The notes under the pieces were generated by a model. That model was not told where the DNA came from. It did not search any database and saw only the letters and a list, made by a program, of their open reading frames with translations. DNA of 64,000 nucleotides. Source: Micromonospora_E sp048060115 (lineage in GTDB: Bacteria > Actinomycetota > Actinomycetes > Mycobacteriales > Micromonosporaceae). The stretch spans positions 1 through 64,000 of the forward strand of contig NZ_JBHMIM010000012.1 in NCBI RefSeq assembly GCF_048060115.1, given 5' to 3'. Positions 8,519 to 15,497 of the stretch are shown piece after piece. Made by a program: the position numbers and the translations under genes. How positions within the stretch are numbered: position 1 is the stretch's first letter; each line of letters begins with the position of its first letter.

Positions 8519-10930
8519 CTACCGCGGCGAGGGGGGATCGGCCGCCGACCCGAGTACTGGCGGAAGCTCGCCCGGGTAGAGCACGCCGAGCCGCGCGGTC
8601 GCCCGCGTCAGAGCGACGTACAGGTCGTTGAGGCCCCGCGGCGACTCCGCCACGATTGCCGCTGGATCGACCACAATCACCGAGTCGAACTCGAGACCCT
8701 TCGCCTGGGAAACGGTGAGCACCACCACCGTCGCTTCGAGGTCCGGTTGCTCGCCGAGGGCCACCGGACCGATCGCCGCGCGGACCGCCTCGCCCAAGTC
8801 GGCGGCAGAGCCGGCCGGCACGATGACCCCGGCGCGGCCGTCGCCCACCGCCGACACCTCCCGGCGGACCAGTTCCACCAGCCGGTCGGCGAGCCCGTCC
8901 GGCGCGTCGATCCGTTCCCACCAGGGCTGGCGACCCGACTCACGGACCGCCCGGGGTACACGGGCCTGCGGATCGATGGCCATGAGCACTCGCGAAGCGA
9001 CCGCGAGAATCTCGGCGGGTGTCCGGTAACTGACCGTCAACTCGGTCATCCGCCACCGGTCCGCGACGTACGGCTGCAGAAGTTGACACCACGACGCCGC
9101 GCCGGCGAGCGACCCCGTCTGGGCCACGTCGCCGACGATCGTCATCGACCGGCTGGGGCACCGCCGCATCAGCAACCGCCAGGTCATCGCCGACAGCTCC
9201 TGTGCCTCGTCGACCACCACGTGGCCGAAAGACCACTGCCGGTCCACGGCGGCCCGCTCCGCGGCCGTCCGGTGGTCCTCGGCCGTCTGGCGGGTCGCCA
9301 GCGTCTCGGCATCGAGCAGGTCGGTCGCCCCGAGGATCTCCGGTTCGGCCTCGTCCTCGACATCGATCGACTCGGACCCACGAAGCACGTCGAGCGCGCC
9401 TTCCGCGTACTCCAGCCGGCGGCGACGGTTCGCCTCGGCCAAGGCCCGCTGCGCGCTGTCGTCGACCCCGAGCAGCTCGGCCGCCTCGTCGAGCAGTGGC
9501 ACGTCCGCCGGCGTCCAGCCACCGCCCGGGCCACGATGGAGCAGGTCCCGGTCGGCCGCGGCGAGTTGCGGCGCGGCGGCGGCGAGCCGCTCGGGCGAGG
9601 CGTACAGCTCCGTCAGCAGGCGTTGCGGAGTCAGTACCGGCCAGAGCCGGTCCAGCACCGCCCGCACCGCCGGATCCGCCCGCAGTTCGCGGCGGATCTC
9701 CGCAAGGTCCGTCTCGGCGAGGACCTGGGGGTCGCCGGGCGCGTCGTCGCCACCGAGTGGGTCGTCGGCGTACGGGTCGATGCCGATCTGTTCGGCGATC
9801 TGGCCGGCGAGCGCGTGCACGATCTCGGTGTCGAACAGTGGGCGCGCCAGATTGTGCAGCCGCCCGGATCGGCGGGTGTGGTCGCGGGCGGTCGCGCAGA
9901 TCTGCGGAGTCAGGCGGAGTTGGTGGCCGTCGAACTCGACGAGGATCGGTTCGTCGGGCACCTCCTGCCGGTCGGCTACCGCGGTCGCGACCAGGTCGGC
10001 CATCTCCGCGCGGCCCTTGAGCTGAGCGGTCCGAGCCGGCTCGGACCGGGTGGCCCGTACGCCGGGGAACAGCTCTCCCGGGGTACGCAGCAACACCCCG
10101 GTCTCGGCCAGCGACGGCAGTACCTGCGCGATGTAGCGCAGGAACGTCGCGTTGGGCCCGACGACCAGCACTCCCCTGCTGGACAACTCACGCCGGTGGG
10201 TGTAGAGCAGGTAGGCCGCCCGGTGCAGGGCGACCGCGGTCTTGCCCGTACCCGGTCCTCCTTGCACCACGAGCACACCGTCCACCTGTGCTCGGATGAT
10301 CTCGTCCTGCTCGGCCTGGATGGTCTGGACGATGTCCTTCATCCGCCCGGTCCGGCCGGCGGTGATCGCGGCGAACAGCGCCGCCTCCCCTGTCAACACG
10401 CTGGCCGGCCGGTCGCGGGCAAGTTCCAGGTCGAGCACCTCGTCGTCGATCGCGGTCACCGTCCGGAGGCGGCTGCGGATGTGCCGACGTCGCCAGACGC
10501 CTTCCGGCGCAGCGGCGGTGGCCAGGTAGAACGGCCTGGCGGCGGGAGCCCGCCAGTCGATCAGCAGTGGCTCGTAGTCGTCCGACTCGTCGAACAACCC
10601 GATCCGGCCGACGTAGCGCCGAACGCCGTCGGTCAGGTCGAGTCTGCCGAAGCAGAGTCCGTTCTCCACCGCGCCGTACTGGGCGATCCGGTCGCTGTGC
10701 AGGGCGACCGTGCTCTCCCGCTCGGATCTTGCCTGTGGGGTGCCACCGGTCTGCAGCAGGGCAGCCGCCAGGCGCTGCTGTGCCTGAGCCCGCAGGACGT
10801 CCAGGTGGTCGTGCAACATGGTCACGTAGCGCTGCTCATGAGCCAGTTCGGCGCTCGGATCCGGGTCGCCAACGGTCTGTTGCGTCCCGCCGACGTCGCC
10901 GCGGTCCGGCGCGCCCACCGCACTTGACAA
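8519..10930 (-). CDS. helD: HelD-family RNA polymerase-associated ATPase (HelR/HelD-like)
   Basis: UvrD/Rep-like superfamily 1 ATPase of the HelD group. These proteins bind RNA polymerase and remove it from stalled complexes; the actinomycete HelR branch also confers rifamycin tolerance. The roughly 800-residue product opens with an antiparallel coiled coil (HEQRYVTMLHDHLDVLRAQ) that would reach the polymerase secondary channel. Walker A is VQGGPGTGKTAVALHRAAY, motif II is VVVDEAQELSAMTWRLLMRR, and the C-terminal motifs include SQAKGLEFDSVIVVDP and NDLYVALTRA. Start choice is uncertain: TTG at 10930 has AGGGGG five bases upstream, while GTG at 10918 lacks a clear site. It stands alone. Which HelD subclass it belongs to needs a tree. 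Confidence 0.9.
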   Translation of the reverse strand: MSSAVGAPDRGDVGGTQQTVGDPDPSAELAHEQRYVTMLHDHLDVLRAQAQQRLAAALLQTGGTPQARSERESTVALHSDRIAQYGAVENGLCFGRLDLTDGVRRYVGRIGLFDESDDYEPLLIDWRAPAARPFYLATAAAPEGVWRRRHIRSRLRTVTAIDDEVLDLELARDRPASVLTGEAALFAAITAGRTGRMKDIVQTIQAEQDEIIRAQVDGVLVVQGGPGTGKTAVALHRAAYLLYTHRRELSSRGVLVVGPNATFLRYIAQVLPSLAETGVLLRTPGELFPGVRATRSEPARTAQLKGRAEMADLVATAVADRQEVPDEPILVEFDGHQLRLTPQICATARDHTRRSGRLHNLARPLFDTEIVHALAGQIAEQIGIDPYADDPLGGDDAPGDPQVLAETDLAEIRRELRADPAVRAVLDRLWPVLTPQRLLTELYASPERLAAAAPQLAAADRDLLHRGPGGGWTPADVPLLDEAAELLGVDDSAQRALAEANRRRRLEYAEGALDVLRGSESIDVEDEAEPEILGATDLLDAETLATRQTAEDHRTAAERAAVDRQWSFGHVVVDEAQELSAMTWRLLMRRCPSRSMTIVGDVAQTGSLAGAASWCQLLQPYVADRWRMTELTVSYRTPAEILAVASRVLMAIDPQARVPRAVRESGRQPWWERIDAPDGLADRLVELVRREVSAVGDGRAGVIVPAGSAADLGEAVRAAIGPVALGEQPDLEATVVVLTVSQAKGLEFDSVIVVDPAAIVAESPRGLNDLYVALTRATARLGVLYPGELPPVLGSAADPPSPR

Positions 10931-10933
10931 GTG
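10921..10933. promoter_or_regulatory. CACTTG-A-CAAGTG dyad over the helD start
   Basis: A perfect 6-bp inverted repeat with a one-base centre spans the TTG start codon of the HelD-type gene. It could be an operator or an initiation-region hairpin. It does not match the 19-bp rifamycin-associated element as I remember it, so no inducer is assigned. Confidence 0.35.
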
Positions 10934-10953
10934 TGCCCCCTGTTTGATACGTT
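10924..10953 (+). promoter_or_regulatory. Candidate sigma70-type promoter reading towards the OsmC gene
   Basis: TTGACA at 10924-10929 and TACGTT at 10948-10953 are separated by 18 bp on the plus strand, a consensus -35 and a TANNNT -10. The next plus-strand gene starts at 11191, leaving a leader of roughly 230 nt in which no known structure was recognised. It overlaps the dyad at the helD start, so the two divergent genes may share control. Confidence 0.35.
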
Positions 10954-11190
10954 CCCAACAAAGACGGCTTTCGTCATCGGCTTGGTAGCCACCCGACCAT
11001 CTGATGACTAAAGTTCGTCCAATTTTTGTGCGCTATCACGCCACGAAACCCACGATAGCTGCTGGCCCCCGCCAGCGCACCCTACCGCCAGCCCGGCCTG
11101 CGGGCCGTGGTCGTCGGCGCCATCCGCCCGGGCGTTTCGCCACCCGGACGACGGGTACCACGCCTCCGCGCAGCACGCGGAGGGAGCACG

Positions 11191-11637
11191 ATGGGCGACT
11201 CAGACACCTGGATCCACGGCGCGTCGGCGACCGCCGAAGCGGGCCGGGTCCGAACCGACGACGGCGATTTCTCCAGCCGGCTCTCATCACCACTGGCGCC
11301 ACACGGCAGTGGTCTGACTCCGGAGCAGTTGCTCGCGGCGGCCTTCGCGTCCTGCCTGCACCACGCCGCTGTCGAAGCGGCGACCGACCTGACCGACGAA
11401 TCGCACACGGTCGAGGTCCGGGCCGAGACCAGGCTACTGCGGGATCCGGATGGACGGTACCGCGCCGACGTCCGGGCCAGCGTCTCCTCCTGCGGTCTCA
11501 GCGCGGAACAGCTCTCCGCCCTGGCCCACCGCGCTGATCTGCTCTGGCCGTTCTGTGGGCAGGACGGTAGCCGACACACGGTCAACGTGGTGGCGGCGCG
11601 CAGCGACGAGGCCCCGGTGCCCGCACCGCCGCGCTGA
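11191..11637 (+). CDS. OsmC/Ohr-like protein with altered second cysteine
   Basis: 148 residues from the ATG at 11191 (GGAGGGAG ribosome site), the usual length of the peroxide-reducing OsmC/Ohr family. LTPEQLLAAAFASCLHHA contains the peroxidatic Cys at the start of the central helix. In Ohr proteins the resolving Cys lies in a H-x3-CPY stretch; here that segment reads HRADLLWPFC, with Trp at the equivalent place and a Cys three residues on. Two further Cys residues occur nearby (SSCGLS). Reduction of organic peroxides is plausible but may use a shifted resolving Cys. The TGA stop abuts the stop of the convergent GGDEF gene with no gap. Confidence 0.85.
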   Translation: MGDSDTWIHGASATAEAGRVRTDDGDFSSRLSSPLAPHGSGLTPEQLLAAAFASCLHHAAVEAATDLTDESHTVEVRAETRLLRDPDGRYRADVRASVSSCGLSAEQLSALAHRADLLWPFCGQDGSRHTVNVVAARSDEAPVPAPPR

Positions 11638-14169
11638 TCACCCCGAACCGGTACGTCGAAGTCGAGGCATCCGCACGATGTTCGCTCCGGGATGCAGGCT
11701 GGTGGCCAGGGTCCCCACCTTTCCGTCACAACCCCGACGAAGGGACCTCAGCAGACCATCGGCACCGACCGCCGGCCCGAACAGGGCGCCCTGACCTGCG
11801 GCACAGCCCAGTTCCCACAGCGTCCGACGATGCGCCGGGGTGGACACTCCGCTGGCGACCACGGTGTCGGCGAGGTCGCGGCCAAGCCCGACCAGTGACC
11901 GCAACGCGGATGGTGCGTTGTCAGCCTCACCCAGCACCTGGTGATCCACCGTCACCAGGTGGACCGGGATACGCAACAACGTGGACAGCGGTGCGTTCGA
12001 GGTGCCGAACGAGGCGAAAGCGATCCGCACGCCGTCATCGTGCAGCTGGTGCAAAGTGCGCAGCGCCAGGTCCGGACTACCGACCCCGATCGTGTCGGTC
12101 AGCTCCACTATCAAGGCGTCCGCCGGCACCTGGTGGCTGGCCAACTGGCGGCGGACCTCGACCGGAAACGCCGGATCGAGCAGGCTACGCGCTGATATCC
12201 CGACTGCCACCGGCAGGACGAATCCGCCGGCGCGCCAGGTCCGGGCTGCGGCCAGAGCGCGGTCGAGCGTGCCACGGGTGAACTCGGCCAGCCACCCGGA
12301 CCGCTCGACCAGCCCCAGCAGCCGTGCCGCCGGCTGGTCACCGAGGTCGTTGCGCCCGAGTCGGACCACCGCCGCGGCCGCGATCGCCGCGCCGCTGCCC
12401 AGGTCGACGACCGGGTCGAAGTCGACACGGTAGCGACGTCCGGCGAGCGCACCGGGTAGCTCTCCACCGAGCGCCAGCCGGTCCGGGTCCGCCGTGTCGT
12501 GGCTGCGGTCGTACCTGTTCAGTCCACGTCCGGTCTCTTTGGCCTGATACATCGCCACGTCCGCCCGGCGGAGCAGTTCCTCGGTGCTGGCGTTGCCGTT
12601 GGCGGTGGCCAGGCCCGCGCTGGCCTGCAGGCTCACCCGGATCCCGTCCAACTCCATCGGATCGCGCAGCACCTGGAGGATCTGGCGTGCGCGATGCTCG
12701 GCCAACGCCGGCGCCGCGTGCCCGGACAGCAGGATGGCGAACTCGTCGCCGCCCAGACGCGCGACCAGGTCGTCGGCGGCCGCCGCCGCGAGGCGTCTAC
12801 CGACCTCGACCAGCACCTGATCGCCGGCGGAGTGGCCGAGCGTGTCGTTGATCTCCTTGAACTGGTCGAGGTCGATCAGCAGCAGGGCGGTACGGGGCAG
12901 GCTACGCCGGTCAGCCAACGCCGCGCCGAGCCGCTCCCGCAGAAACCGCCGGTTGGCCAGCCCTGTCAATGGATCGTGGGTGGCGTCGTGTTCGTGGCGG
13001 GCGGCGAGTTCGGTGGCCTGTGAGTAGGCGATCGCGTTGCGGATAGCTGTGCTGAGTGCCGCCCCGAAGGTCCGTAGCGTGTAGCGCTCCCGGTCGGACA
13101 GGACGGCGGTGGCGAGCACCAGCCGTAGCGCACCCAGATCATCCTGATCACTGTTGGCCGGCCCCAATGGCACACAGACCAATTCACCGCTGGCCGCCGA
13201 CGCCACGGAATCGACGCATCCGTCGTACCGTAGGCCGTGCTCATCGCCTCGGACCAGTCGGCGCCGCGGGCCGTGCTGGAACTCGATCTCGACGTGGCGT
13301 GCGGCGAACAACCGGGCCGCGCCCGACAGCGCTGTGCGCAGGACCGCGTCGAGGTCCACACTGTTGAGAGCGTCGGTGGTCTCGGCCAACTGCCGCCACG
13401 CCGACCGTTCCTCGTCCAGGTGCAGCCGACGCCGGTAGCTGGAGTGCAGCAGCAGCACCGCCATCGGTGTAGCCACGAGCAGCCGCGCGTCGATCGCGAC
13501 GACGACCACGGTGGCGATCGCGAGCAGCAACGTCGCGATCTTCACCCCTGCGCGCATTCGAGCGCCTCGGCGGACGACCCGCTGCCAGGATGTCCCGTCG
13601 GATATCGCCACGACGGGCACCGGCAGGGTCTCGTCCACCACCGCGTAGGCCACCGCCGCCGCACACAGCGCCAGCCCGGTCGTGGTCCAGGAATACGTCA
13701 GGTGGCTGGTGGTACCGAGGGCCGGCGTCAGCCCGATCCAGGCAGCGGCCAATGCGGCTCCGAGTGCGCCGACGGCCTCCTTGGCTGTCGCGAAACCGAC
13801 CTTGACGGGCGCGGACCCTGCGATGAACCGGCCGGCCGACACACCCACCGCGGTACAGATGACCACCCAGGAGGCTGGTAGGACCGCGACAGACACGAGC
13901 ACCGCCGCGCTCGTCGGCGAGATGCCCTGGGGGGCTCTGATCCGGATCGGTACGGTGCACGCGCTTGCCACTGCGACCAGGCTGGCCAGGATCAGGGGGT
14001 GATACAGGGAGCCGAGGCCGGGCGGTGTCTCGATTGCCGACACCGCCCATGCCAGAGCCGCCAGGCCACAGCAGACGACGAGTCCGACGATCGGCGCGAG
14101 TCGCCGGTCCACATCATCGTTACGCACCGCCGCCGCCGCCTCGCCTTCTGCTTGGACAGCACCATCCAC
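11638..14169 (-). CDS. Membrane GGDEF protein with degenerate EAL domain
   Basis: 843 residues. About seven membrane helices occupy residues 25-245, a GAF-like domain follows (about 265-390), then GGDEF (about 400-560) and EAL-like (about 570-830) domains. The cyclase signature LARLGGDEFAILL near 471 is intact, so cyclic-di-GMP synthesis is expected. The RxxD inhibitory site normally five residues upstream is absent (AADD). The EAL half is crippled: the EAL motif position reads AAAVV, and the DDFG motif reads ASFG, losing metal-binding residues, so phosphodiesterase activity is unlikely. The start is taken as GTG 14169 with GAGG upstream, but is not certain. The 287-bp leader carries direct repeats and a short ORF (separate entries). 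Confidence 0.9.
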   Translation of the reverse strand: MDGAVQAEGEAAAAVRNDDVDRRLAPIVGLVVCCGLAALAWAVSAIETPPGLGSLYHPLILASLVAVASACTVPIRIRAPQGISPTSAAVLVSVAVLPASWVVICTAVGVSAGRFIAGSAPVKVGFATAKEAVGALGAALAAAWIGLTPALGTTSHLTYSWTTTGLALCAAAVAYAVVDETLPVPVVAISDGTSWQRVVRRGARMRAGVKIATLLLAIATVVVVAIDARLLVATPMAVLLLHSSYRRRLHLDEERSAWRQLAETTDALNSVDLDAVLRTALSGAARLFAARHVEIEFQHGPRRRLVRGDEHGLRYDGCVDSVASAASGELVCVPLGPANSDQDDLGALRLVLATAVLSDRERYTLRTFGAALSTAIRNAIAYSQATELAARHEHDATHDPLTGLANRRFLRERLGAALADRRSLPRTALLLIDLDQFKEINDTLGHSAGDQVLVEVGRRLAAAAADDLVARLGGDEFAILLSGHAAPALAEHRARQILQVLRDPMELDGIRVSLQASAGLATANGNASTEELLRRADVAMYQAKETGRGLNRYDRSHDTADPDRLALGGELPGALAGRRYRVDFDPVVDLGSGAAIAAAAVVRLGRNDLGDQPAARLLGLVERSGWLAEFTRGTLDRALAAARTWRAGGFVLPVAVGISARSLLDPAFPVEVRRQLASHQVPADALIVELTDTIGVGSPDLALRTLHQLHDDGVRIAFASFGTSNAPLSTLLRIPVHLVTVDHQVLGEADNAPSALRSLVGLGRDLADTVVASGVSTPAHRRTLWELGCAAGQGALFGPAVGADGLLRSLRRGCDGKVGTLATSLHPGANIVRMPRLRRTGSG

Positions 14170-14222
14170 ATGAGCCTCGCGTTAGCGTCCCATAACTCAC
14201 CGTCCATGCAACAGGTCCGGAA

Positions 14223-14246
14223 TCACAGCCAATCGTTGTCACGCAT
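14223..14246 (-). other. Candidate seven-codon leader ORF with strong ribosome site
   Basis: On the minus strand GAGGAGGTG, the best ribosome-binding sequence in this part of the window, sits six bases before an ATG at 14246. That ATG opens only seven codons (MRDNDWL) and then TGA. The main GGDEF gene starts 54 bp beyond the stop. It may be a regulatory leader peptide or a decayed start; no attenuator-type codon run is present. Confidence 0.35.
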
Positions 14247-14307
14247 CTCGCCACCTCCTCAACCCAACGGATGTACCCGAAGGATAAAAGACTTAAGTGC
14301 CGGTTGG

Positions 14308-14366
14308 TATAGCTAAATGTCTTTTGCGCCTGTACGCGATTAATATAGCGATAATTACTTTGCGCC
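14308..14366. repeat. Twin direct repeats TATAGC-N9-TTTGCGCC ahead of the GGDEF gene
   Basis: TATAGC (14308-14313), nine bases, TTTGCGCC (14323-14330), then the same pattern at 14344-14349 and 14359-14366, period 36 bp. They lie 140-200 bp upstream of the GGDEF start in a strongly AT-rich patch. Likely a promoter or operator array; the binding protein is unknown. Confidence 0.55.
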
Positions 14367-14456
14367 CGTTTCAGGAAACAATCGGTGAAGGCGATCAACC
14401 GGTCGACCCGGATGGAGTCCCATCACCCCGCCGCCACCAGACTCAGGACGGCGGGA

Positions 14457-15497
14457 TCAACCCGATGCGGGATACCTGAGAGCGCGCCGGCCGACTTGAA
14501 GGAAGCGGTGAGCCCGAGGGAAATCACGCAGAGTTTCAGAGAATGCACTTAGAGTCCGCAGCACTCCGGTAGAAGTCACCGCACGGGCGTCCAGTACCTC
14601 GACCGTCCACTGCACCGCCTCGACGAACAAGTCGGCGTCGTCGACATAGACCGCCGCCGCGAGAAAGTCCACCAGATAGCCGAGGTCAGCCGTCGTGGCG
14701 TCCCACTGTGCGCTGGTGTAGCCGGCCGTACCTGCCCCAGGGCGAAGCAGCTCCTGCAACGCCACGTCGATGAGATCGGCCCGACGACCCACCAGAGCGA
14801 CGTACTCCTCGCCGCCGACATCGGTACTCGGACCGCGTGCCTCGGACAGGGCGCTTCCGGGCGCGGCGAGCAGGTCCGCCGCGGCACGGGCATCCGGTGC
14901 CCAGGCCACCCCGAGCGCACGGGCCCACCGACCGCCCGGACCGAACCCACGTCCGCCGACCAGGATCGGCACGTCCGCCCGACGACAGGCCTCAATCATC
15001 CGGTGCGCCTGCGGCAGACGCATCGGAAGTGCACAGGCCAGAGCCAACGCCGCCGCGTCATGGCGACGCAGGTACGCCATCAGGTGCACCGCCGGCACGC
15101 TCGCGCCGAGGAAGGTTACCTGCCAGCCACGCAGCCTCAGCACCTCGCCGACCAGCCGGGCGGGCAACGCATGCCATTCGCCGTCTATGCAGGCGACAAT
15201 GACCTTTCCCCGATACGGTCGCGGCGCGGCGCGCCCGGCGACGGCGGCCACGACGAGTTCGCTGATGTGCGTCGCCGCGTGTTCCTGGGCGACGGACCAC
15301 TCGTTGCGCTGCCACCAACGGCCGACCTGGACCTGCGCCGGAGCCACGAGGTCCAGCAGTACGGACTCTGCCCCGACACCCGCATCCAGCAGGTCGTGCG
15401 CCAGGTCGAGTGCGCCCATTGCGTCAGCCGCTTCCAGACAACCGAGCAGGGTCGGGTAGGCACGCCCAACGTCAGTGGCGGATGGTGCCGCCGACAC
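14457..15497 (-). CDS. Cobalamin-binding protein with CarH-type photoreceptor signature
   Basis: 346 residues. An N-terminal four-helix bundle ends in W62-x9-E72-H73, the exact W-x9-EH motif that caps adenosylcobalamin in CarH/LitR photoreceptors. A Rossmann B12-binding domain follows, with DGEWHALP carrying His109 at the place of the lower axial ligand (the usual following Gly is Pro). There is no MerR DNA-binding domain. The last 130 residues form a separate helical domain of unknown fold. The GTG at 15497 overlaps the TAG stop of the phosphatase gene by one base, so the two are made together. Best hypothesis: a stand-alone light or B12 sensor that controls the phosphatase. Light response is inferred from the motif only. 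Confidence 0.8.
   Translation of the reverse strand: MSAAPSATDVGRAYPTLLGCLEAADAMGALDLAHDLLDAGVGAESVLLDLVAPAQVQVGRWWQRNEWSVAQEHAATHISELVVAAVAGRAAPRPYRGKVIVACIDGEWHALPARLVGEVLRLRGWQVTFLGASVPAVHLMAYLRRHDAAALALACALPMRLPQAHRMIEACRRADVPILVGGRGFGPGGRWARALGVAWAPDARAAADLLAAPGSALSEARGPSTDVGGEEYVALVGRRADLIDVALQELLRPGAGTAGYTSAQWDATTADLGYLVDFLAAAVYVDDADLFVEAVQWTVEVLDARAVTSTGVLRTLSAFSETLRDFPRAHRFLQVGRRALRYPASG

Noticed and set aside
8357..10927. 856-codon plus-strand open frame across the helD region
   Set aside because: It is antisense to a clear HelD ATPase, Arg/Pro/His-rich without motifs, and has no ribosome site; a high-GC shadow frame.
10921..10960. Rifamycin-associated element upstream of the HelD gene
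   Set aside because: The region has a CTTG-A-CAAG dyad, but the centre length and flanks do not fit the 19-bp element as I remember it.
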